This document shows, piece after piece, positions 1-7,126 of a stretch of DNA of 17,646 nucleotides. Source of the stretch: SIG469 sp964541215 (GTDB taxonomy: Bacteria; Bacillota; Clostridia; Oscillospirales; Oscillospiraceae); the NCBI GenBank assembly GCA_964541215.1, contig CAZIPP010000019.1, positions 1 to 17,646 of the forward strand, written 5' to 3'. The notes beneath the pieces were generated by a model. The model did not search any database, was not told the DNA's origin, and worked only from the letters and a program-made list of their open reading frames with translations. Position 1 is the first letter of the stretch; every line of letters starts with the position of its first letter. The translations under genes and the position numbers were made by a program.

Positions 1-1057
1 AAACAGGGCAGCCGAAGTGCTTTTCGGTGAGGTAACGCTCATGCTCGGTCTGCAGGTCGCAGCCCCAGGATACGGGGTATTCAAAGATATCACCGGCTGC
101 TTTGAGTATTTCAACAGCGTCGGTATAGGTAACTCTGGCAAAGTCGGAGTTGACGATGTGGGTCAGTCTCTCGATAAGTCCTTTGTCCATGAACTGGTTG
201 AAGAATTCGATCTCAGCGGGGCACTTTTCCAGAACAGTGGTAATAACATGCTTTATCATCGCCTGAGCCATTTCCATGTCGTCTTCAAGGTCGGCAAAGG
301 CAATCTCAGGCTCGATCATCCAGAACTCGGCAGCATGGCGCTGAGTGTTGGAATTCTCGGCACGGAAGGTGGGACCAAAGGTGTAGACCTTGCCGAATGC
401 CATGGCGAAGCTTTCGGCGTTCAGCTGACCGGATACAGTCAGGTTGGCGGGTTTGCCGAAGAAATCCTGAGTATAGTCCACCTGTCCGTCCTCGGTTCTG
501 GGAGGATCGGCAGGATCAAGAGTTGTGACACGGAACATCTCGCCTGCGCCCTCGCAGTCGCTGGCGGTGATGATGGGAGTGTGGACGTACACAAAGCCCT
601 GATCCTGGAAGAAGGTGTGTATCGCGTGAGCAGCTACGGAACGCACACGGAAAGCAGCGGAGAAGGTGTTGGTGCGGGGTCTCAGGTGAGCGATGGTGCG
701 CAGGAACTCCATGGAGTGACGCTTTTTCTGCAAAGGATAGTCGGGTGAAGAAGTGCCTTCGACCTCGATAATGGATGCCTTCAGCTCAAAGGGCTGCTTG
801 GCTTCGGGAGTGACAACAAGAGTGCCGGATACGACAAGAGCCGCGCCAACGTTCTGCTTGGCGATCTCTTTGTAGTTTTCAACAACGCCGTCTTCAAAAA
901 CGACCTGAAGGTTTTTAAAATAGCTGCCGTCGTTGAGTTCGATAAAACCAAAGGATTTCAGATCACGGATGGTTCTTGCCCAGCCGCCTACTGTTATTTG
1001 AGTTTTATCGAAGGCTTCCGGAGAAGCAAAAATCTCAGAAACAAGAGTTCTTTTCAT
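1..1057 (-). CDS. asnS: asparaginyl-tRNA synthetase, 3' end cut by window edge
   Basis: Charges tRNA-Asn with asparagine in the cytoplasm. I translated the minus strand from the ATG at 1057-1055 and it stays open to base 1, giving the first 352 residues of a family usually about 460 long. The N-terminal OB-fold anticodon-binding region (about residues 10-110, starting MKRTLVSEIF) is followed by the class II catalytic core. This contains the linker KKRHSMEFLRTIAHLRPRT and a class II motif 2 reading FRAENSNTQRHAAEFW. Motif 3 would lie off the window. A ribosome binding site (GGAAGGAA) precedes the ATG. The gene begins 26 nt after purD on the same strand with no terminator or clear promoter between them, so it is probably the last or a late cistron of the purine operon. 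AsnS is preferred over AspS or LysS because of the FRAENSNT motif 2. Confidence 0.95.
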   Translation of the reverse strand, partial: MKRTLVSEIFASPEAFDKTQITVGGWARTIRDLKSFGFIELNDGSYFKNLQVVFEDGVVENYKEIAKQNVGAALVVSGTLVVTPEAKQPFELKASIIEVEGTSSPDYPLQKKRHSMEFLRTIAHLRPRTNTFSAAFRVRSVAAHAIHTFFQDQGFVYVHTPIITASDCEGAGEMFRVTTLDPADPPRTEDGQVDYTQDFFGKPANLTVSGQLNAESFAMAFGKVYTFGPTFRAENSNTQRHAAEFWMIEPEIAFADLEDDMEMAQAMIKHVITTVLEKCPAEIEFFNQFMDKGLIERLTHIVNSDFARVTYTDAVEILKAAGDIFEYPVSWGCDLQTEHERYLTEKHFGCPV

Positions 1058-1083
1058 TTTTTCTATTCCTTCCAGTAATGGTC

Positions 1084-2337
1084 TTATTTGCGACCGATAT
1101 CTTTGCGGTAGTGGGCGTTTTCAAAGCTTATGCAGTCAACGCCTTCGTATGCTCTTGAAATGGCGCCGCTGAGGTCATCGCCAAGGGCGGTCACTCCAAG
1201 AACACGACCGCCGGAGGTCAGATACTGACCGTCTTCAAGCTTTGTACCGGCATGGAAAACAGTTATGTCTTCGGGCAAACTGTCCAGTCCGTTTATGGGA
1301 TATCCGGTATTGTACTTCTGAGGATAGCCGCCGCTGGCCATAACAACGCAGCATGCAGATTTATTTTTCCAGCGAACATCGATCTTATCCAGAGTACCGT
1401 TTACGGTTGCCTCAAAAATGTCCATGATATCGCTGTCCAGCAGAGAAAGCACAGCCTGAGTTTCGGGATCGCCGAAACGAGCGTTATACTCGATGACCCT
1501 GGGACCATCGGCAGTGAGCATCAGACCAAAGTAGATAACGCCCTTGAAGGGGTAGCCTTCCTTTGCCATAGCGTCTATGGTGGGGCGGAATATCTCGTTC
1601 ATGCAGCGCTGAGCGACTTCCTCGGTGTAGTAGGGAGAAGGGGATATGGCGCCCATACCGCCGGTGTTCAGACCATTGTCGCCGTCATACGCGCGTTTAT
1701 GATCCTGAGAAGAGGGCATAGGCACGATGTTTTTACCATCGGTGAAGCACAGAACGGTGACTTCGGGGCCGGTCATGTAGTCTTCAATAACGATCTTGTC
1801 ACCGGAAGAACCGAAGGCTTTATTCTCCATCATATGAATAACGGCAGTCTTTGCCTCAATAACGGTCTCGGCAATGATAACGCCCTTGCCAAGAGCAAGA
1901 CCGTCTGCCTTGATGACTATGGGAGCACCCTGCTTTTCAACGTAGTTGATGGCTTCACTGGTGTTGTCAAACACGCAGTATTTCGCGGTGGGGATGCCGT
2001 ATTTGTTCATAAGGGTTTTGGAAAAAGCCTTGCTGGATTCGATGCGGGCAGCTTCGGAAGTGGGACCGAAGGCAGGGATACCGGCTTCGGTAAGCTTGTT
2101 GACCATACCGAGCGCAAGAGGATCATCGGGAGCAACCATAACGAAGTCAATGGCGTTTTCGGTACAATAAGCGGTAATGCCCTCTATGTCAGTCGCTTTT
2201 ATAGGAACACAAGTGGCGATAGCAGATATGCCGCCGTTACCCGGAGCGCAGAAAAGCTCGGTAACTTTAGGGCTTTTTGATAGAGCGGTGCAGATGGCGT
2301 GTTCGCGACCACCGCCGCCCACTACGAGAACTTTCAT
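1084..2337 (-). CDS. purD: phosphoribosylamine-glycine ligase (GAR synthetase)
   Basis: Second step of de novo purine synthesis: ATP-dependent joining of glycine to phosphoribosylamine to give GAR. The protein has 417 residues, a normal length for PurD. It starts with MKVLVVGGGGREHAICTAL, the N-terminal nucleotide-fold signature. An ATP-grasp domain follows, with IVIKADGLALGKGVI and the PurD motif NTGGMGAISP. Near the ATP-grasp metal site it carries VIEYNARFGDPETQ. The ATG at 2337 has an AAGGAG site that overlaps the stop codon of purH (13 nt between the two reading frames), so translation is probably coupled. It lies between purH and asnS in the purine operon. Confidence 0.98.
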   Translation of the reverse strand: MKVLVVGGGGREHAICTALSKSPKVTELFCAPGNGGISAIATCVPIKATDIEGITAYCTENAIDFVMVAPDDPLALGMVNKLTEAGIPAFGPTSEAARIESSKAFSKTLMNKYGIPTAKYCVFDNTSEAINYVEKQGAPIVIKADGLALGKGVIIAETVIEAKTAVIHMMENKAFGSSGDKIVIEDYMTGPEVTVLCFTDGKNIVPMPSSQDHKRAYDGDNGLNTGGMGAISPSPYYTEEVAQRCMNEIFRPTIDAMAKEGYPFKGVIYFGLMLTADGPRVIEYNARFGDPETQAVLSLLDSDIMDIFEATVNGTLDKIDVRWKNKSACCVVMASGGYPQKYNTGYPINGLDSLPEDITVFHAGTKLEDGQYLTSGGRVLGVTALGDDLSGAISRAYEGVDCISFENAHYRKDIGRK

Positions 2338-2350
2338 ATTTGAAAACTCC

Positions 2351-3883
2351 TTAGTGCTTGAAGTGTCTTACGCCGGTGAACACCATGGCGATACCATATT
2401 TGTTGCAGGCGTCAATGGAATCCTGATCACGAATGGAGCCGCCGGGCTGGATGATAGCGGTAACGCCTGCCTTGTGAGCAGCCTCAACGCAGTCATCAAA
2501 GGGGAAGAAGGCATCGGAAGCCATGCAGGAACCCTTTGCTTTTTCGCCGGCATAGTTGATCGCAAGTTCCAGAGCGGTGATGCGGTTGGTCTGTCCGGGA
2601 CCAACGCCATAAGTCTGGCTGTCGCCGGTGAGAACGATGGCGTTGCTCTTGGTATGCTTGACAACTCTCCAGCCGAATGCCAGAGCCTTCAGCTCTTCGG
2701 CTGTGGGAGCGCGGTCGGTAACGACCTTCAGGTCTTCATCACCAAGAACATTGTCGCAATCCTGTACCAGCATACCGCCGGAAACCTTTTTCAGTATGAT
2801 ATCGTCGGCTTTGGGAGTGTCGATACCGGGGAGCTCCAGCAGACGGATGTTCTTTTTCTGAGTAAGGATCTCAATAGCTTCATCGCTGAAAGAGGGAGCA
2901 ATGATGATCTCAAGGAATATCTTGGCAAGCTCTTCAGCAGTAGCCTTGTCGCACTGACGGTTAAGGGCAACGATGCCGCCGAAAATGGAGACAGAGTCAG
3001 CTTCATAAGCCTTGGTGTAGGCTTCGTAGATGGTCTCGCCGGTGGCTACGCCGCAGGGATTGGCATGCTTGACTGCAACAGCAGCGGGAATGGAGAACTC
3101 GCGAACGATGTCGATTGCAGCGTCTGCGTCGCCAATGTTGTTGTAAGACAGTTCCTTGCCGTGGAGCTGCTTTGCAAAGGCGATGGAGCCTTCCTTGTAG
3201 AAGGGTTCGCGATAGAAGGTAGCTTTCTGGTGGGAATTTTCACCGTAGCGAAGCTGCTGAACTTTTTCATAAGTGACGGTGAGAAGCTCGGGCATTTCAT
3301 CGGTGAACTGCTTGCGCATGTATTCTGCGATCATGGCGTCATAATGAGCGGTATGCTCAAAAACCTTGGCAGACAGTCTGAAATGGAGCTGCTTGTCATA
3401 TTCGCCGGTCTTGAGAGAATCAAGAACAACGCTGTAATCGGCGGGATCGGTAATAACAAGAACATCTTTCCAGTTTTTGGCAGCGGCTCTCAGCATGGTG
3501 GGACCGCCGATATCGATGTTCTCAATGGCCTCTTCCAAGGTCACACCGGGCTTGGAGATGGTCTGACGGAAGGGATAAAGGTTGATAACAGCCACGTCAA
3601 TGGTGTTGATGCCCAGCTCTTCAAGCTGCTGCATGTGCTTTTCATTGTCGCGCATGGCAAGCAGACCGCCATGAACATTGGGATGAAGGGTTTTCAGACG
3701 ACCGTCGAGACATTCGGGGAAATTGGTGACATCACTAATGGAGATTACTTCAATACCGGCTTCTTTAAGGGCTTTTTCAGTGCCACCGGTCGAGACTATT
3801 TCGAAACCAAGATCGACAAGACCTTTTGCAAATTCGATGATTCCGCTTTTGTCGGAAACGCTGAGTATTGCTCTTTTTTTCAT
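2351..3883 (-). CDS. purH: bifunctional AICAR formyltransferase / IMP cyclohydrolase
   Basis: Catalyses the last two steps to IMP: formylation of AICAR with 10-formyl-THF, then ring closure. From the ATG at 3883 the product has 510 residues, typical for PurH. The N-terminal MGS-like IMP cyclohydrolase domain (about 1-195) carries SVSDKSG and STGGTEKAL. The AICAR transformylase domain follows, with the Lys-His pair in VKHANPCG (K272, H273) and the C-terminal SDAFFPFDD and IQPGGSIRDQD motifs. The frame stays open upstream to a codon at 3982, but that 33-residue extension lies inside purN and is not PurH-like. The site AAAGGAA sits correctly in front of 3883 and overlaps the purN stop, which decides the start. 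Confidence 0.97.
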   Translation of the reverse strand: MKKRAILSVSDKSGIIEFAKGLVDLGFEIVSTGGTEKALKEAGIEVISISDVTNFPECLDGRLKTLHPNVHGGLLAMRDNEKHMQQLEELGINTIDVAVINLYPFRQTISKPGVTLEEAIENIDIGGPTMLRAAAKNWKDVLVITDPADYSVVLDSLKTGEYDKQLHFRLSAKVFEHTAHYDAMIAEYMRKQFTDEMPELLTVTYEKVQQLRYGENSHQKATFYREPFYKEGSIAFAKQLHGKELSYNNIGDADAAIDIVREFSIPAAVAVKHANPCGVATGETIYEAYTKAYEADSVSIFGGIVALNRQCDKATAEELAKIFLEIIIAPSFSDEAIEILTQKKNIRLLELPGIDTPKADDIILKKVSGGMLVQDCDNVLGDEDLKVVTDRAPTAEELKALAFGWRVVKHTKSNAIVLTGDSQTYGVGPGQTNRITALELAINYAGEKAKGSCMASDAFFPFDDCVEAAHKAGVTAIIQPGGSIRDQDSIDACNKYGIAMVFTGVRHFKH

Positions 3884-3897
3884 GTTCAGATTCCTTT

Positions 3898-4524
3898 CTA
3901 GTCGATTATATCTACGGTTCGTCCGTTTATTACAAGCCTGTTTTCGCAGTACAATGATACAGCTTTGGGAAGAAGTATCCATTCAGCCTGCTCCATAACA
4001 CGTTTCTGCAGTATCTCCGGAGTGTCTCCGCTCAGAATGGGCACAGGCTGCTGGAGGATAATAGGTCCGCCGTCAGTTTCTTCGTTGACAAAGTGGACTG
4101 TAGCGCCGGTGCATTTTACGCCATACTCCAGCGCTGCCTGATGAACTTTAAGTCCATAATATCCGTTTCCGCAGAAGGAGGGGATCAGCGCGGGATGAAC
4201 GTTGATGATACGGTTTTCATATTTTCGGGTAACATCGGCAGTGAGGACTGTCATAAAACCGGCAAGAACGATAAGGTCTGCGTCAAGCTTGTCCAGCAGT
4301 TCAAGCAGATCATTGCAATACTCGCCGCTGTCGGAGTAATTTTTACGTTCGAGCACATATCCCGGAATACCGGCTTTTTCAGCCCTTTCCAAAGCAAAAA
4401 CGCCGGGCTTGGAGGAGACAACGGCAGTTATTCTACCGTTTTTGATATTTCCGGCTTTTTCAGCATCAATAAGCGCCTGGAGGTTCGTACCTCCGCCGGA
4501 TACGAGCACAACGATGTTTACCAC
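3898..4524 (-). CDS. purN: phosphoribosylglycinamide formyltransferase
   Basis: Transfers a formyl group from 10-formyl-THF to GAR to give FGAR. The product has 208 residues, close to the usual 190-210. The start of the Rossmann-like formyltransferase fold reads VVLVSGGGTNLQALID. The catalytic Asn-His-Asp triad is visible as N108 and H110 (INVHPALIPSF) and D151 (EETDGGPI). The start codon is GTG at 4524-4522, overlapping the last seven bases of purM (GTGGTAA), and a purine-rich GGAGAAAAGGG lies upstream inside purM. The overlap indicates translational coupling to purM. Confidence 0.96.
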   Translation of the reverse strand: MVNIVVLVSGGGTNLQALIDAEKAGNIKNGRITAVVSSKPGVFALERAEKAGIPGYVLERKNYSDSGEYCNDLLELLDKLDADLIVLAGFMTVLTADVTRKYENRIINVHPALIPSFCGNGYYGLKVHQAALEYGVKCTGATVHFVNEETDGGPIILQQPVPILSGDTPEILQKRVMEQAEWILLPKAVSLYCENRLVINGRTVDIID

Positions 4525-5561
4525 AGTTCAACACCCTTTTCTCCGCTGACGCACCTGCCTGCGATAAAGGCGGTCTCGCCGGAAGCGGTAAGCAATTCAA
4601 CAGCCTTATCGGCTTCCTCGGGAGAAACAGCGATTATCATGCCAACGCCCATATTGAAGGTGTTGTACATATCGCGTTCGGGGATGTTTCCGGTTTCGGC
4701 GATGAGGGTGAAGATGGGCTTTTCGGGGATGGATCTTTTCTCGATGGAAGCCACGATACCATCGGGCAGCATACGGGGGACATTCTCGTAAAGACCGCCG
4801 CCTGTTATGTGGGATATTGCCTTAACATTAACGCCGGATCCGATAAGATCCAGAATGGACTTTACATAGATGCGGGTAGGAGTAATAAGCTCCTCACCAA
4901 GAGTTTTGCCGAGGGAGGGAATGTATTCGCTAAGGTCGCGGTTCTCAACATCCAGAACCTTTCTTACAAGGGAGTAGCCGTTGGAATGGATGCCGGAGGA
5001 AGCAAGACCGATGAGAATATCGCCATCGTTGATGCTGCTTCCGTCGATGACCCTGGTCTTATCCATCAGACCTACAGCAAAGCCTGCCAGGTCATACTCG
5101 TCGATGGGATAGAAGCCGGGCATTTCCGCGGTCTCGCCGCCGATAAGCGCGCAGCCCGCCTGACGGCAGCCTTCGGTGACACCGGAAACTATCTTCTCAA
5201 TACGCTCGGGGAAGTTCTTGCCAACAGCAAGGTAGTCAAGGAAAAACAGGGGCTTTGCACCGGAACAGACAATATCGTTGACACACATTGCAACACAGTC
5301 TATACCGACAGTATCGTGTTTGTTGGTCAGAAAAGCGATTTTCAGCTTAGTGCCAACGCCATCGGTACCGGAGACCAGAACAGGCTCTTCAATACCGTCC
5401 AGCTGAGGCTTGAAAAGACCGCCAAAACCACCGAGATCACCAATAACACCGGGGATATAGGTGCTTTGTACCAAAGGTTTGATGCGATCAACTGATTCAT
5501 ATCCTGCGGTAACGTCTACACCGGCAGCGGCGTAGCTTTCGCTTTTGCTGTTTTTATTCAT
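4518..5561 (-). CDS. purM: phosphoribosylformylglycinamidine cyclo-ligase (AIR synthetase)
   Basis: ATP-dependent closure of the imidazole ring, FGAM to AIR. The product has 347 residues, the normal PurM length. The N-terminal AIRS domain has the phosphate/ATP-binding stretch VSGTDGVGTKLK (about 63-74), then KPLFFLDYLAVGK and GGETAEMPGFY (141-151). The C-terminal domain has SSGIHSNGYSLVRKVL, ISHITGGGLYENVPRMLP and FNMGVGM. The ATG overlaps the purE stop by four bases (ATGA, 5558-5561), and the 3' end overlaps purN by seven, so the three cistrons are tightly coupled. Confidence 0.97.
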   Translation of the reverse strand: MNKNSKSESYAAAGVDVTAGYESVDRIKPLVQSTYIPGVIGDLGGFGGLFKPQLDGIEEPVLVSGTDGVGTKLKIAFLTNKHDTVGIDCVAMCVNDIVCSGAKPLFFLDYLAVGKNFPERIEKIVSGVTEGCRQAGCALIGGETAEMPGFYPIDEYDLAGFAVGLMDKTRVIDGSSINDGDILIGLASSGIHSNGYSLVRKVLDVENRDLSEYIPSLGKTLGEELITPTRIYVKSILDLIGSGVNVKAISHITGGGLYENVPRMLPDGIVASIEKRSIPEKPIFTLIAETGNIPERDMYNTFNMGVGMIIAVSPEEADKAVELLTASGETAFIAGRCVSGEKGVELW

Positions 5562-6052
5562 GCCATTACCTCCCGGCTGATTTTTTCGTCCTTGGCAGCG
5601 ACCTCGGCAGCCATTTTTTCTTTATAATCGGTAAGTTTCTGTGCAAGAGTATTATCTGACAATGCCAGCATCTGGATAGCCAGAAGAGCAGAGTTCTCAG
5701 CGCCGTTTATCGCTACGGTCGCTACGGGTATGCCTTTGGGCATCTGAACTATGGAAAGCAGACTGTCCAGACCGTCCAGAGTGGAAGATTTAATGGGAAC
5801 GCCGATAACCGGCAGGGTGGTGTAGGCAGCAAGAACACCGCCAAGATGGGCAGCTTTGCCTGCCGCAGCGATTATAACGCCAAAACCCTTGTCGATAGCG
5901 GTCGATGCGAATTCGTGAGCAGCGTTGGGGGTGCGGTGAGCAGAAATTATACGTACTTCAAAGGGAACTTCAAACTGTTTCAAAATGTCGATGCAGCCGT
6001 TCATGACAGAAAGATCGCTGTCTGAACCCATGATCACGGCAACTTTTTTCAA
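5558..6052 (-). CDS. purE: PurE, N5-carboxyaminoimidazole ribonucleotide mutase (or AIR carboxylase)
   Basis: Provides CAIR for purine synthesis. The product has 164 residues and begins MKKVAVIMGSDSDLSVM, with the GSDSD phosphate loop at residues 9-13. The 40s loop reads SAHRTP (37-42), the class I (N5-CAIR mutase) form and not the SAHKT form of class II AIR carboxylases. The later glycine-rich loop reads AAGKAAHLGG instead of the textbook AGGAAHLPG. The start codon is TTG (6052-6050), supported by a strong GGAGGAG site just upstream; no ATG fits the conserved N-terminus. It is the first cistron of the purine operon. No purK lies in the window, so the carboxyl donor route is unresolved here. 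Confidence 0.95.
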   Translation of the reverse strand: MKKVAVIMGSDSDLSVMNGCIDILKQFEVPFEVRIISAHRTPNAAHEFASTAIDKGFGVIIAAAGKAAHLGGVLAAYTTLPVIGVPIKSSTLDGLDSLLSIVQMPKGIPVATVAINGAENSALLAIQMLALSDNTLAQKLTDYKEKMAAEVAAKDEKISREVMA

Positions 6053-6100
6053 AACTACTCCTCCACTTTCATTATCTGAATTATTTTTCTATAATACTAT

Positions 6101-6129
6101 AATTTAAAGCAAAGTGGGAATCTTTGCAA
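6101..6129 (-). promoter_or_regulatory. candidate promoter of the purine operon
   Basis: On the minus strand, TTGCAA (6129-6124) and TAAATT (6106-6101) are 17 bases apart, just upstream of the purE ribosome binding site in an AT-rich gap. TATAGT and TATTAT further down are alternative -10 boxes without a good -35. I see no purine riboswitch core here. The match is weak, so only the general region is supported. Confidence 0.3.
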
Positions 6130-6154
6130 GAAAACAAAGGTAAAAAATCCAAAT

Positions 6155-6170
6155 TTGTATGGTTATACAA
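6155..6170. repeat. perfect inverted repeat upstream of purE
   Basis: TTGTAT-GGTT-ATACAA: 6-base arms with a 4-base centre, between the stop of the glycosyltransferase (6210) and the purE promoter region. On the minus strand it is followed 6 nt later by a run of six T, so it might be a weak terminator for the glycosyltransferase operon. The symmetrical AT-rich form would also suit an operator. The sequence does not decide between these. Confidence 0.5.
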
Positions 6171-6209
6171 GGAATCAGACCTAAAATCATCGACAATTGG
6201 TCAAGGTAA

Positions 6210-7126
6210 TCATTCCAGAATGTTCAGCTCACGAAGTATTGAAACGAACTGATCGGCTCTGCTGTCCCAGCTGCAGCTTTTACCGGCTTCCATGCGCAGC
6301 TTCTTTTGCTCCTCAGAGCTTTCTGACATGGCAGCTTCGCATTTTTCAATAAATTCATCGGCTGTGGCAGCAACATAGATCATATCTTTGAACGCCATAA
6401 CCTGCTGAGGTTCGGGAGTGGTCACAACAGGCTTTCCGGTACAGAGATATTCGTAGAATTTCAGAGGACTTACATCTTTTGTCAGCTCGTCTGTTTTGAA
6501 AAGATTCAGGCAGACATCAAAGTGAGCGATGTAATCCGGAAGCTGATCCTGAGGCTTAACTCCAAGGAGACGGACATTGCTCATGTTGTCTATGCCGCAA
6601 AGATCCGCAGCGGGAAGACGGTTGCCGATAAAAACGAATGTCCAGTCGGGACGCTGTATGGCAGCATGAGCAACAAAGCTGTATTCTATACATTCCTGAA
6701 GCGCACCGGTAAATCCGATAATGGGACCGGATATGTCTTTCAGCTCATCCGGACAGGGCAAATCACCTGCGGCTTTTGAAAAAAGCTCATAGTTAGCGCC
6801 GTTGGGGATCAAAACAGCCTTGTCATTGTAAGGAAGCAGACGCTGCTGAAGCCCCATGGCTGTGCAGAAAACCATGTCAGCCTCTTTTGTAAGGTCATAC
6901 TCCATGGAATCGACCAGCTCCGGGTCAAGCANNNNNNNNNNNNNNNNNNNNNNNNNNNNNNNNNNNNNNNNNNNNNNNNNNNNNNNNNNNNNNNNNNNNN
7001 NNNNNNNNNNNNNNNNNNNNNNNNNNNNNNNATTATCTCACTGTCGGGGATTCTTGAAAGTATCTGCTGTTTGCTCATTGGCAGAGGCTTCCATGGAGAG
7101 GTTGAAATGCATACTATCTGGTTCAT
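6210..7126 (-). CDS. glycosyltransferase family 1/4-like, interrupted by a 100-N assembly gap
   Basis: Probably transfers a sugar from an activated donor during surface polysaccharide assembly in the cytoplasm. The N-terminal piece is 31 residues (MNQIVCISTSPWKPLP onward) and reads into the gap at 7031. The C-terminal piece resumes at 6931 with LDPELVDSMEYDLTK and continues about 240 residues to the stop. It has an IPNG nucleotide-sugar-side motif, IIGFTGALQECIEYSF, and the GT-B donor-site segment VSPLKFYEYLCTGKPVVTT. The two pieces are in different frames across the N run, as expected if the gap length is arbitrary. Residues between the pieces are absent from this assembly. The ATG at 7126 overlaps the upstream gene's stop by four bases (ATGA) and has an AGAAGG site. 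Confidence 0.8.
6932..7031. other. assembly gap (100 N)
   Basis: Exactly 100 ambiguous bases, the conventional placeholder for a scaffold gap of unknown length. It lies inside a glycosyltransferase gene, and the reading frame does not match across it at this length. A GT-B enzyme with these ends would need roughly 100 or more residues here, so the real gap is probably longer than 100 bases (inference). Confidence 0.95.

Noticed and set aside
17..748. Plus-strand open frame of 243 codons
   Set aside because: Antisense to asnS, whose translation is unmistakable.
1252..2280. Plus-strand open frame of 342 codons
   Set aside because: Antisense to purD with no recognisable domain; explained by purD codon use.
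2177..3901. Open frame of 574 codons on the plus strand
   Set aside because: It runs antisense to the whole of purH and part of purD, which are certain genes. The protein resembles no family, and it has no ribosome binding site or operon context. It is a by-product of the codon bias of purH.
3884..3982. Longer PurH with 33 extra N-terminal residues
   Set aside because: The extension lies inside purN, is not like PurH, and the good ribosome binding site serves the ATG at 3883.
6053..6209. Purine riboswitch before purE
   Set aside because: The conserved riboswitch core and paired elements are not seen. Only an AT-rich gap with one short inverted repeat is present.
6210..7126. Frameshifted pseudogene glycosyltransferase
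   Set aside because: The frame change falls exactly at a placeholder gap of 100 N, so it is an assembly effect until the gap is closed.
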